This document shows, piece by piece, positions 1 to 8,482 of a stretch of DNA of 44,448 nt. A program made the position numbers and the translations under genes. Every line of letters begins with the position of its first letter. Position 1 is the first letter of the stretch. The notes beneath the pieces were generated by a model that had not been told where the DNA came from, did no database searches, and was given only the letters and a program-made list of their open reading frames with translations. The DNA comes from Alicyclobacillus kakegawensis NBRC 103104 (GTDB lineage Bacteria > Bacillota > Bacilli > Alicyclobacillales > Alicyclobacillaceae), in assembly GCF_001552655.1 (NCBI RefSeq), contig NZ_BCRP01000021.1, positions 1-44,448 on the forward strand, read 5' to 3'.

Positions 1-9
1 GCGACATCT

Positions 10-2331
10 GTGAAATTCAGTAACGGAAACTGGCTCAACAGAGCGGGCGTCACGATGCACCTACCGGCGGAAGTGCACGCGCTGGACCGCCATGACAATG
101 CACTCACCGTGTACGCGCCGTGCCAGCACATTGCGCACCGCGGCGCCACCTTACAGGGGCCGCTTTTGACCATTCACCTATCCTCTCCCATGGCCAACGT
201 GATTCGGGTGCGTATCGAGCATTTTCGTGGAACGCGGGAGGTGGGGCCGCGCTTTCAACTGCATGACGGCGAAGCTCCGGTGGCGGTAGCGGAAACGGAT
301 GAAAAGGTCAGCCTCACATCCGGTTCTCTTACCGTCCAAATCGACAAGCGGCGCTTTGGCATGGACTTTTTCGGCGATGGCCGCCGCCTGACAGGCAGTG
401 GTGGCAAGGCGATGGCCTACATCCGGATGGACGATCAGACGCCTTATGTAAAGGAAGAGCTGGACCTGGGAGTCGGCGAGTGTGTGTACGGTCTCGGGGA
501 GCGGTTTGGACCGTTTGTCAAGAATGGCCAGGTGGTCGACATCTGGAACGAGGACGGTGGCACTGGGTCGGAGCAGGCTTACAAGAATATTCCGTTCTAT
601 CTGACCAATCGTGGCTACGGCGTTTTGGTCAACCATCCCGAGAAGGTCAGCTTTGAGGTGGCCTCGGAAAAGGTCTCGCGCGTGCAATTTTCCGTCACGG
701 GCGAGGCACTGGAGTACTTCGTCATCTACGGCCCCTCCCCCAAAGACGTCATTCGCCGCTATACTGACCTGACCGGCAAACCTGCACTGCCTCCCGCTTG
801 GTCGTTCGGGTTGTGGCTGAGCACCTCGTTCACCACCGATTACGACGAGCAGACGGTCAACCACTTCGTCGACGGCATGGCGGAGCGCGGGATTCCCCTG
901 AGCGTGTTCCACTTCGACTGTTTCTGGATGAAGGAGTTTGAGTGGTGCAACTTCGAGTGGGACGAACGGGTATTCCCGGACCCGGAGGGCATGCTCCGGC
1001 GTCTAAAGGAAAGAGGTCTGCACATATGCGTCTGGATAAATCCGTATATCGGCCAGAAGTCACCGCTTTTTGACGAGGCGGCGGCGCGTGGTTTCCTGCT
1101 GAAACGACCGAATGGGGACGTCTGGCAGTGGGACCTGTGGCAACCCGGCATGGGCTTGGTCGATTTCACCAACCCAGAGGCCCGAGCGTGGTTCCAAGGC
1201 AAACTCGAGAGGCTGCTGGACATGGGGGTGGACTGCTTCAAAACCGACTTCGGCGAGCGGATCCCGACCGATGTGGTGTATCATGACGGGGCCGATCCGG
1301 TCAAGATGCACAACTACTATACCTATCTCTACAACCAGACGGTGTTCGAGCTGCTGCAAAGGAAACGCGGCGAACGCGAGACGGTCGTGTTCGCCCGCTC
1401 GGCCACCGTTGGAGGGCAAAAGTTCCCAGTGCACTGGGGTGGGGACTGCTATGCTCGCTATGAGTCGATGGCCGAGAGCCTGCGCGGTGGCTTGTCGCTG
1501 GGAGTGTGCGGGTTTGGTTACTGGAGCCACGACATCGGCGGCTTCGAGGAGACCGCCAAGGCGGACGTGTACAAGCGCTGGATTGCGTTCGGCTTGCTTT
1601 CCAGCCACAGCCGCCTGCATGGCAGCTCGTCTTACCGCGTCCCGTGGCTATTCGACGAGGAAGCGGTCGATGTCCTGCGTCACTTCACGACCCTGAAGCT
1701 GAAGTTGATGCCGTATTTGTACGGGCAAGCCGTGACCGCCCATAAACAGGGCATTCCGATGATGCGCGCGATGTTCCTCGAGTTCCCAGGTGATCCCGCC
1801 TGTGACACGCTCGACCGGCAGTACATGCTCGGGGATTCACTCCTAGTGGCGCCGGTGTTTTCGGAGAACGGCCGAGTCGACTACTACCTGCCGGACGGCT
1901 TGTGGACCCATTACCTGACCGGCGAGCAGGTGGTGGGCGGGCGCTGGCTGCAAGCGCACTGCGACTACTTCAATTTGCCGTTGTTCGTCCGCGGCAACAG
2001 CATTGTGGCGGTCGGTGCCCGCGCCGACACGGCCGAGTACGACTACGCCGACGGCGTCTGCTACGAGGTGTTCGCCCTGGAGGACGGGCGCAGGGCGGCA
2101 GCCACCGTGTACGCGCCGGACACCCTGCAGGCGGTGCAGGCGGTGGCCGAGCGGCGGGAGGACCGTATTGATTTCCGGGTGGTCGGGGCCGAGAAGCCCT
2201 GGACCGTGCTGCTAAACGGAGTGCAGAGCGTCGATGAGGTCGAGGGAGGCCACGCGGAGAGGACAGAGCGCGGGGTGCGCATTGTCCCCGAAGACGGTGC
2301 TTCCTCCTTGACGATTCGGCTGTCTCACTGA
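10..2331 (+). CDS. yicI: Alpha-xylosidase, glycoside hydrolase family 31
   Basis: This 773-residue cytoplasmic enzyme should release alpha-linked xylose from the non-reducing end of oligosaccharides such as isoprimeverose. Its length and N-terminus (MKFSNGNWLNRAGV) match the YicI branch of family GH31. The catalytic nucleophile is Asp413 in the motif KTDFGERIP, and the acid/base is Asp479 in HWGGDC. Both positions fit E. coli YicI (416 and 482) with a constant offset of three. There is no signal peptide. The start is a GTG at base 10. Its ribosome site lies at or beyond the window edge, so a promoter or sugar transporter upstream cannot be seen. The gene has no functional link to the acetate genes that follow after 442 bases. 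Family and activity are well supported, but exact substrate preference (xylosides against glucosides) is inferred. Confidence 0.93.
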   Translation: MKFSNGNWLNRAGVTMHLPAEVHALDRHDNALTVYAPCQHIAHRGATLQGPLLTIHLSSPMANVIRVRIEHFRGTREVGPRFQLHDGEAPVAVAETDEKVSLTSGSLTVQIDKRRFGMDFFGDGRRLTGSGGKAMAYIRMDDQTPYVKEELDLGVGECVYGLGERFGPFVKNGQVVDIWNEDGGTGSEQAYKNIPFYLTNRGYGVLVNHPEKVSFEVASEKVSRVQFSVTGEALEYFVIYGPSPKDVIRRYTDLTGKPALPPAWSFGLWLSTSFTTDYDEQTVNHFVDGMAERGIPLSVFHFDCFWMKEFEWCNFEWDERVFPDPEGMLRRLKERGLHICVWINPYIGQKSPLFDEAAARGFLLKRPNGDVWQWDLWQPGMGLVDFTNPEARAWFQGKLERLLDMGVDCFKTDFGERIPTDVVYHDGADPVKMHNYYTYLYNQTVFELLQRKRGERETVVFARSATVGGQKFPVHWGGDCYARYESMAESLRGGLSLGVCGFGYWSHDIGGFEETAKADVYKRWIAFGLLSSHSRLHGSSSYRVPWLFDEEAVDVLRHFTTLKLKLMPYLYGQAVTAHKQGIPMMRAMFLEFPGDPACDTLDRQYMLGDSLLVAPVFSENGRVDYYLPDGLWTHYLTGEQVVGGRWLQAHCDYFNLPLFVRGNSIVAVGARADTAEYDYADGVCYEVFALEDGRRAAATVYAPDTLQAVQAVAERREDRIDFRVVGAEKPWTVLLNGVQSVDEVEGGHAERTERGVRIVPEDGASSLTIRLSH

Positions 2332-2773
2332 CGGTTACCTGGGTTCGAGAGGGGCTTGCTGGAGAGAATAGGCGTGACGAACGGGTGCAATGACCCGCAC
2401 GTCCAATTTCTGTCCGTTAGGGGCTTTCCCGACAGTCATCAACGATGGCTGCGGGAGAGTCCTGTTTCTTGTCAAAAACAGTTAAGGTAGCATTATGAAA
2501 TATTACGAACAAACAACAATAACTAGGATCCAGATATGACCGAAGTCTTCGCGTATCGTGATAAGCCCCCCTCGGGGGGGTGGGCAGTCCCATTCGCGGC
2601 CAGATGCAGGTTGAGGCACTCCCATTCCGCATCACAACGCCTTGCAATCCAGGATCGGTGGAGTATTATGAAAATAACCCCACCAGATCCTATTTTGAAA
2701 CCGCTTGCATTCGTATCGGGTTGGCTTCACTTCGTCTTCATTTTTTCATACCAAGGAGGGAAATGGATAGGTC
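2332..2773. other. 442-base intergenic region, leader of the acetate operon
   Basis: No protein gene is supported here. A possible SigA promoter on the plus strand is TTGTCA (2469-2474), a 17-base spacer and ATTATG (2492-2497). If it is used, acsA has a leader of about 270 bases. Inside the leader is a C6/G7 inverted repeat (2566-2580) without a T-run, so it is not a standard terminator. The ribosome site AAGGAGGG (2753-2760) is 13 bases from the acsA ATG, which is long. An out-of-frame ATG at 2763 opens a four-codon frame (MDRS) whose TGA overlaps the acsA ATG. I recognise no riboswitch class. Confidence 0.4.
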
Positions 2774-4729
2774 ATGAGCGGCGAACCGAAAAACCTCGAC
2801 ACCCTGCTGGCGGAGACGAGAACCTTTGCCCCCAGTCCATCGTTCCGGGACAACGCCAATTTCAACGATCCGTCCGTCTACGAACGAGCCGCGGCGGACC
2901 CGGAGGGGTACTGGGCGGAGCAGGCGCGGTACCTCGACTGGTTTGAGCCGTATCACACGGTGCTTGAGTGGAATCCCCCACACGCACGCTGGTTCCTTGG
3001 CGGCAAGCTGAACGCGGCCTACAACTGTGTGGATCGGCACCGGATGGGGCCGCGCAAAAACAAGGCCGCCCTCATTTGGGAGGGAGAGCCCGGGGATGTC
3101 CGGGTCTTCACCTATGACATGTTGGCCCGGGAAGTCGACAAGGCGGCGCACATGCTCCAACAGCTGGGGGTGGGCAAGGGTGACCGGGTGACCATCTACC
3201 TGCCGATGATTCCCGAACTCCCGATAGCGATGTTGGCTTGCGCCAAGATTGGGGCCATCCACTCGGTGGTGTTTGCGGGCTTTTCGGCGAATTCCTTGCG
3301 CGACCGAATTTTGGACGCCGACGCGAAGCTGCTCATCACCGCCGACGGTGGCTGGCGGCGCGGCAACCTTTTGCCGCTCAAGGCCAACGCCGACAAAGCG
3401 GTCGCGGGCACCAGCGTGAAACAGGTGCTGGTGGTCCAACGCATCGGGGATGCGGCGGGAGCCAAGATGCAGCCCGGCCGGGACGTGTCCTGGCAGGAAT
3501 TGATGGACAGCGTTCCGACCACGCCTTTTCCCGCCGCAGCGATGGACGCGGAAGATATCCTGTATCTCCTGTACACCTCCGGGACGACTGGCAAGCCCAA
3601 GGGCATCGTGCACACGACCGGAGGATACCTGGTGGGCTGCAATACCTCCCTGCGCAGCGTCTTTGACCTCAAAGACGAAGATGTGTACTTTTGCACCGCC
3701 GACATCGGCTGGGTGACGGGCCACACATACATCGTCTACGGGCCGCTCTCGGCGGGCGCCACAGTGGTGATGTACGAGGGGGCACCCGACTGGCCAACCC
3801 GCGAGCGGTTCTGGGAGATGATTGAACGGTACGGCGTGACCATTTTCTACTCGGCGCCCACGCTCATCCGGACGTTCATGAAGTGGGGGCCGCAGTATCC
3901 GGAAAAGCATGACCTCACCTCCCTGCGGCTGCTGGGGACGGTCGGCGAGCCCATCAATCCGGAAGCTTGGATGTGGTTTCATGAACACGTCGGCAACGGG
4001 CGCTGCCCGATTGTCGACACCTGGTGGCAGACGGAGACCGGGTGCGCGATGATTGCCCCGCTGCCTGGCCTGGTGGAGACCAAACCAGGGTCAGCGACGC
4101 GACCGGTGCCGGGCATCTCCGCGAAAGTGGTGGACGAGGACGGGCGGGAGGTGGCCCCGGGCCATGGCGGGTACCTCGTCATCGACAAGCCATGGCCGTC
4201 CATGCTGCGCTCCGTCTGGGGCGACAACGAGCGGTTCCGAAAGACGTATTTCGGCAAGTTTCCGGGCGTGTACCTGCCCGGCGACGGCGCGCACGTGGAT
4301 GAGCAGGGGTACTTCTGGATTCTGGGGAGAATCGACGATGTCATCAACGTCTCCGGTCACCGCATCGGCACGATGGAGGTGGAGAGCGCCCTGGTGGACC
4401 ACCAGGCCGTCGCCGAAGCGGCCGTCATCGGGCGCAGCCACGAGGTGAAAGGGCAGGCCATCACCGCTTTTGTCACCCTCAAGGAGGGTGTCGCCACCAG
4501 CGACGACCTGGTGGCTGAGCTCAAGCAGCACGTGGTGGAGAAAATCGGAGCCATGGCGCGGCCGGAGGAAATCGTCTTTACCGCTGAACTGCCGAAGACA
4601 CGCAGCGCCAAAATCATGCGCAGGCTGCTGCGCGACATCGCCGAGGGACGGGTGCTCGGGGACACCACCACGTTGGCCGATCCGTCCGTCGTCGAGCAGC
4701 TCAAGGAACTCTATCGGGACAAAGAGTAG
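2774..4729 (+). CDS. acsA: Acetyl-CoA synthetase (AMP-forming)
   Basis: This enzyme activates acetate with ATP and CoA to acetyl-CoA through acetyl-AMP, feeding acetate into the TCA or glyoxylate cycle. The 651 residues are full length for Acs. The N-terminal ACS domain is followed by the adenylation signature [11 protein letters not shown] starting at Tyr267, and later by the WWQTETG motif of the AMP-binding site. Near the C-terminus is the [10 protein letters not shown] motif. Its lysine is the catalytic residue that is reversibly acetylated in known Acs enzymes, with Ala replacing the usual Gly. The next gene, 12 bases downstream, is an acetate permease, so uptake and activation are cotranscribed. 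Function is confident. The long leader suggests regulation I cannot define. Confidence 0.96.
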   Translation: MSGEPKNLDTLLAETRTFAPSPSFRDNANFNDPSVYERAAADPEGYWAEQARYLDWFEPYHTVLEWNPPHARWFLGGKLNAAYNCVDRHRMGPRKNKAALIWEGEPGDVRVFTYDMLAREVDKAAHMLQQLGVGKGDRVTIYLPMIPELPIAMLACAKIGAIHSVVFAGFSANSLRDRILDADAKLLITADGGWRRGNLLPLKANADKAVAGTSVKQVLVVQRIGDAAGAKMQPGRDVSWQELMDSVPTTPFPAAAMDAEDILYLLYTSGTTGKPKGIVHTTGGYLVGCNTSLRSVFDLKDEDVYFCTADIGWVTGHTYIVYGPLSAGATVVMYEGAPDWPTRERFWEMIERYGVTIFYSAPTLIRTFMKWGPQYPEKHDLTSLRLLGTVGEPINPEAWMWFHEHVGNGRCPIVDTWWQTETGCAMIAPLPGLVETKPGSATRPVPGISAKVVDEDGREVAPGHGGYLVIDKPWPSMLRSVWGDNERFRKTYFGKFPGVYLPGDGAHVDEQGYFWILGRIDDVINVSGHRIGTMEVESALVDHQAVAEAAVIGRSHEVKGQAITAFVTLKEGVATSDDLVAELKQHVVEKIGAMARPEEIVFTAELPKTRSAKIMRRLLRDIAEGRVLGDTTTLADPSVVEQLKELYRDKE

Positions 4730-4741
4730 AGGGAGGTGTGA

Positions 4742-5326
4742 ATGGTGGCGAATGGGCTGAAAATCGGGGATCCTGGCCCCCTGGGCCTGGCTGGATTTGG
4801 TGTGACCACGTGCATCCTCAGTCTGATCAACGCCGGCGTCACCAGCGCGGATGCGATGGGGGTTGTGTTGGGCCTGGCGTTGGCCTATGGCGGCGGCGCC
4901 CAGTTGCTGGCCGGTATGTGGGAGTTTCGGAACGGAAACACGTTCGGCGCGACGGCGTTCTCTTCGTACGGGGCGTTCTGGCTGGCGTTTTACTTTATCG
5001 CGCGGGCCGCCCCCAAAGCGGGTATGGGTGTGTTCCTGTTGTTCTTTGGCCTCCTCACCTTCTACTTGTGGTTTGGCACTTTCTACCTCAATCGCGCACT
5101 GTTTTTCGTATTCCTTACGCTATGGATAACCTTTGCCCTATTGGCTCTGCACGATTTTGGTGTACTGGGAACGTCGTCGCCCGGCGGCTGGATGGGCGAG
5201 CTGTGCGGCCTGCTGGCCTTGTACACGTCGGCCGCCACCGTCATCAATACCACCGCTGGCCGGACAGTCCTGCCGCTCGGCCAAGCGTACGCGCGGCCTC
5301 GGGCGGCAACCGGCGTGTCCGCCTGA
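4742..5326 (+). CDS. satP: Acetate uptake transporter, GPR1/FUN34/YaaH (SatP) family
   Basis: This is a small integral membrane protein of 194 residues with six predicted hydrophobic segments. Near the N-terminus is DPGPLGLAGFGVTT, the family's N-P-x-P-L-G-L motif with Asp replacing the first Asn. Members of the AceTr/SatP family take up acetate or succinate with protons. The ribosome site GAGGGAGG lies about six bases before the ATG, and the gene follows acsA directly. The pair therefore forms a compact acetate-scavenging operon. The C-terminal segment ends with RAATGVSA and has no extra domain. Assignment to the family is firm. Acetate as substrate is inferred from the neighbour. Confidence 0.9.
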   Translation: MVANGLKIGDPGPLGLAGFGVTTCILSLINAGVTSADAMGVVLGLALAYGGGAQLLAGMWEFRNGNTFGATAFSSYGAFWLAFYFIARAAPKAGMGVFLLFFGLLTFYLWFGTFYLNRALFFVFLTLWITFALLALHDFGVLGTSSPGGWMGELCGLLALYTSAATVINTTAGRTVLPLGQAYARPRAATGVSA

Positions 5327-5463
5327 GCCTGCCTGTTGCGCCGCTTGGCACGTCAGGCCATTGGCGCACAGCTTCGGGCCCACCGCAATCGGTCCGCAGG
5401 TGGCCTTTCGGTGCGACGGTGCCCTCCTTACCTTATATGGGTCCTCCGAGTCTAACTGCTGGT

Positions 5464-5498
5464 CCCCATCCTGCTGAGACGGGCAGGATGGGGATTTT
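5464..5498 (+). terminator. Rho-independent terminator after the acetate operon
   Basis: An 11-base-pair perfect stem (5464-5474 with 5483-5493) closes an eight-base loop and runs into ATTTTCG. It lies 137 bases after the permease stop codon and just before the cysH promoter. A second inverted repeat, GATTTTCG-TG-CGAAAATC (5493-5510), starts at the last stem base, so the two hairpins share only the edge. Confidence 0.8.
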
Positions 5499-5515
5499 CG
5501 TGCGAAAATCCGTTG

Positions 5516-5544
5516 TTGACGGTGGCTCCAAGATCGCGTAGACT
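5516..5544 (+). promoter_or_regulatory. SigA-type promoter of the sulfate assimilation operon
   Basis: TTGACG (5516-5521), a 17-base spacer and TAGACT (5539-5544) form a near-consensus vegetative promoter. Transcription would begin near 5551. That rules out translation from the in-frame TTG at 5513 and supports the cysH start at 5594. No palindromic CymR- or CysL-type operator is obvious around it. Confidence 0.75.
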
Positions 5545-5593
5545 GAATGCATTGGAAGATAGACTATTTGTATCGGAATTAGAGGTGCGTGGC

Positions 5594-6292
5594 GTGGAGA
5601 GGACGAAATTATCGCAGGAAGAGATTGTCCGCCTGGCTGACGAACTGGAGACGGCCCCGGCGGACAAGATTCTGCGCGAAGCCGTTCGGCTGGTTGATGG
5701 ACTGACGTTTGCCTGCAGCTTTGGCGCCGAGGACATGGTGCTGCTCGACATGCTGATGGGGATTGATCCGAATGCTTCCGTATTCTACCTGGATACGGAT
5801 GTGCTGTTTCCAGAAACGTACGAGCTGGTGGAGCGGTCGAAAGAGCGGTACGGAATCCCCAACCTCCACCAGGTGCGTTCCAAGCTGAGCCTGGAGGAGC
5901 AGGCGCGTGAGTACGGAGATGAGCTGTGGAAGCGAGACCCGGACCAGTGTTGCGCGTTGCGCAAGGTGCAGCCGCTGACGGAGTGGTTGGCGCAGCACGA
6001 AGGCTGGATTACCGGCATTCGTCGGGAACAGGCGCCCACGCGCAGAGGCGCAAAGGTGTTCGAATGGGACCAGAAATTCGGTTTGGTGAAAGTCAATCCG
6101 CTGGTGCGTTGGACCAACGAGGAGGTCTGGGATTACATTCGGGCACACGATGTCCCTTACAATCCGCTGCACGACCAGGGATACCCCAGCATCGGCTGCC
6201 TGCACTGCACGCGGCCGGTGGCGCCGGGGGAAGACCCGCGCAGCGGTCGCTGGGCGGGGTTTGCGAAGACGGAGTGCGGGCTGCATAAGTAA
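5594..6292 (+). CDS. cysH: Phosphoadenylyl/adenylyl-sulfate reductase (APS reductase type)
   Basis: This enzyme reduces activated sulfate to sulfite with thioredoxin as donor. The 232-residue form starting at GTG 5594 has the ribosome site AGAGGTG six bases upstream and lies downstream of the predicted transcription start. An in-frame TTG at 5513 would lie inside the promoter and is rejected. Residues seen are the substrate-binding loop CSFGAEDM (41-48), the cysteine pair Cys119-Cys120 and Cys202-x-x-Cys205, which together ligate a [4Fe-4S] cluster, and the catalytic Cys228 in the C-terminal ECGLHK. The iron-sulfur cysteines mark the APS-reducing branch of the family, in agreement with the absence of an APS kinase gene in this operon. 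It is the first gene of the operon. Confidence 0.93.
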   Translation: MERTKLSQEEIVRLADELETAPADKILREAVRLVDGLTFACSFGAEDMVLLDMLMGIDPNASVFYLDTDVLFPETYELVERSKERYGIPNLHQVRSKLSLEEQAREYGDELWKRDPDQCCALRKVQPLTEWLAQHEGWITGIRREQAPTRRGAKVFEWDQKFGLVKVNPLVRWTNEEVWDYIRAHDVPYNPLHDQGYPSIGCLHCTRPVAPGEDPRSGRWAGFAKTECGLHK

Positions 6293-6456
6293 GAGTCGGC
6301 TCCCTCGCGCGGATGGCCCTCCCAGAGCGCGCGGCCACATCATAGGGTGTCGCCCGGTGTGGAGAAAATCTCCTCGCTCGCGGCCGGGTTCTTTGGCGTA
6401 TGTTGTGGCCGGAGTGGCTTTTTGCACTGGCACAAGGAGAGCGGAGTGATATCCGA

Positions 6457-7236
6457 GTGGACCTACGCGTGTCCGTCGGCGGCTTCGTGGTCGGCGCCCT
6501 CATTGGCCTGACCGGCATGGGGGGCGGTTCCCTCATGACGCCGATGTTGATTTTCCTGTTCAATGTTCACCCAACGGTCGCCGTGGGGACGGATCTCCTG
6601 TACGCCTCAGTCACCAAGTTGGTCGGCGCGGTTCAGCACATTCGCCAGCGTACAGTCCACTTCGCCGTCGTCCTGTGGCTGGCGCTGGGTAGTGTGCCCG
6701 GAGCGGCCATCGGATCGCTGGGTATCGGGCTGATGGAGCGGCGCCTGGATACGGCGGCGCTTGATTTATGGATGAGCCGCATCCTCGGCGCAGTCTACAT
6801 CCTGGCGATTGCGGTGATGATTTGGCGCTGGTGGCAATCGCGCAGACAGGTTCGGACGGGGGGCGGCGAGCAGGCGGGCAAGCCGCCTGCGGTGCGGTTG
6901 GTCGTGCTCGGCCTGGTGGCGGGGGCCATCGTTGGGGCCACATCGATTGGCAGCGGGGCCATTTACGTCGCCATGCTGGGGCTGTTGTACCCGATGGTTG
7001 CGGCGAAAATGGTCGGCACCGATGTCGTTCAGGGCGTGCTGGTGACGGCCGTCGGGGCGTTGGTACACTTTGCCTTCGGCAACGTGGATTTTGGCTTGGC
7101 GGCCAGCATCCTCATCGGCTCCATTCCGGGCATCCTGATTGGCAGTCGCTTGACCGCGCGGATCCCGGAAAGGGCCATCCAGGCGGCCCTGTTGGTGATG
7201 CTCGGGTGGTCGAGTTGGAATCTGCTGGTCAAGTGA
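6457..7236 (+). CDS. TauE/SafE-family permease (sulfite/sulfate-type transporter)
   Basis: This is an inner-membrane protein of about 259 residues with the TauE/SafE pattern. Its first helix contains the glycine-rich [17 protein letters not shown], and a second repeat half contains [21 protein letters not shown], the usual inverted duplication. Lying between cysH and sat, it most likely moves an inorganic sulfur anion; the direction (sulfate or sulfite uptake, or sulfite export) cannot be read from sequence. The start is uncertain. GTG 6457 has GGAG about ten bases upstream and gives the typical short N-terminus. An in-frame ATG at 6400 would add 19 residues but has no ribosome site. Confidence 0.8.
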   Translation: MDLRVSVGGFVVGALIGLTGMGGGSLMTPMLIFLFNVHPTVAVGTDLLYASVTKLVGAVQHIRQRTVHFAVVLWLALGSVPGAAIGSLGIGLMERRLDTAALDLWMSRILGAVYILAIAVMIWRWWQSRRQVRTGGGEQAGKPPAVRLVVLGLVAGAIVGATSIGSGAIYVAMLGLLYPMVAAKMVGTDVVQGVLVTAVGALVHFAFGNVDFGLAASILIGSIPGILIGSRLTARIPERAIQAALLVMLGWSSWNLLVK

Positions 7237-7264
7237 CGAACACTTCTACCCGTGGAGGTACATC

Positions 7265-8449
7265 ATGTCGGAACTGATTGCAGCACATGGCGGTGCGTTG
7301 GTCGATCGGCGCTTGCGGGGGCGCGAGCGCGAGGAGGCACTGGCCGAAGCGGCCACGTTGCCGAAAATCCCCTTGACCAACTGGGCGCTGTCGGACTTGG
7401 AGATGATTGGAATTGGTGTCTTTTCGCCTCTGACCGGGTTTGTGGGCGAGCGGGACTGGGAAAGCATCCTCGAGACCATGCGCCTGGCGGATGGCACCGT
7501 GTGGACGATTCCGATTACGCTGGCCGTTCCCGAGTCGGTCGCGTTGTCCCTGAAAATCGGCGAGAAAGCCGCCTTGGTTGGCGAGGACGGGCGGATATAT
7601 GGCACCATAGAGGTGGCCGAAGTGTATCAGCCGGACAAGCGCCGGGAGGCGGAGGCGGTCTACCGGACGACCGACGAGGAGCATCCGGGCGTGCGCAAGC
7701 TGTACGAGCGTGACGATTTTTACGTCGCCGGCCCCATCACCCTGTTGGACCGGACACAACCCGCCGAGTTCGCTGAGTATTATCTCGATCCGCCCGAGAC
7801 GCGGGCCGCCTTTGAACGCCTCGGTTGGCGCACGGTGGTGGGCTTCCAGACCCGCAACCCGGTGCACCGGGCGCACGAGTACATCCAAAAGTGCGCACTG
7901 GAGATTGTGGACGGTCTGTTCCTCAATCCGCTGGTGGGCGAGACCAAGGCGGATGACATCCCGGCTCACGTACGCATGCGCAGCTATCAAGTGCTACTGG
8001 ATAAGTACTATCCCAAAGACCGGGTGTTTTTCGCCGTCTATCCGGCGGCGATGCGGTACGCGGGACCGCGCGAGGCGGTGCTGCACGCATTGGTGCGGAA
8101 AAACTTCGGCTGCACCCATTTCATTGTCGGGCGGGATCACGCCGGTGTCGGCGATTACTATGGCACGTACGATTCGCAGAAGATTTTCAGCAACTTCAAG
8201 CCGGAGGAATTGGGCATTACACCGTTGTTCTTTGAACACAGTTTTTATTGTGTGAAGTGTGACGGCATGGCTTCAACGAAGACCTGCCCGCACGGGGACG
8301 AGGACCGCATCATGCTCTCCGGGACCAAAGTGCGGGAGATTTTGCGCAGCGGCCAGCGGCTGTCGTCGAAGTTTTCGCGGCCCGAAGTGGCCGACGTATT
8401 GATTCAAGGCATGGCGGAGCTTGAGACGAGTTCCCACGCGTCTCGGTAA
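7265..8449 (+). CDS. sat: Sulfate adenylyltransferase (ATP sulfurylase)
   Basis: This enzyme makes adenosine 5'-phosphosulfate from sulfate and ATP, the first step of assimilation. The 394-residue single-chain form is normal for Bacilli. The N-terminal PUA-like domain is followed by the catalytic domain with [11 protein letters not shown] (195-205; Gln195, Arg197, His201 and His204 belong to the active site) and [12 protein letters not shown] further on. There is no C-terminal APS-kinase domain. GGAGG lies about five bases upstream of the ATG. It is third in the operon, and its product goes directly to the APS reductase encoded by cysH. Confidence 0.97.
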   Translation: MSELIAAHGGALVDRRLRGREREEALAEAATLPKIPLTNWALSDLEMIGIGVFSPLTGFVGERDWESILETMRLADGTVWTIPITLAVPESVALSLKIGEKAALVGEDGRIYGTIEVAEVYQPDKRREAEAVYRTTDEEHPGVRKLYERDDFYVAGPITLLDRTQPAEFAEYYLDPPETRAAFERLGWRTVVGFQTRNPVHRAHEYIQKCALEIVDGLFLNPLVGETKADDIPAHVRMRSYQVLLDKYYPKDRVFFAVYPAAMRYAGPREAVLHALVRKNFGCTHFIVGRDHAGVGDYYGTYDSQKIFSNFKPEELGITPLFFEHSFYCVKCDGMASTKTCPHGDEDRIMLSGTKVREILRSGQRLSSKFSRPEVADVLIQGMAELETSSHASR

Positions 8450-8482
8450 GCCGATAGCGGCAATCGGGGGTGAAGCGCCAAC

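Noticed and set aside
2566-2580. C6/G7 inverted repeat as a terminator of the xylosidase gene
   Set aside because: It is 235 bases from the stop, has a two-base loop and no T-run. It is also downstream of the likely acsA promoter.
2738-3988. A 416-codon minus-strand frame opposite acsA
   Set aside because: Shadow frame of the acetyl-CoA synthetase gene.
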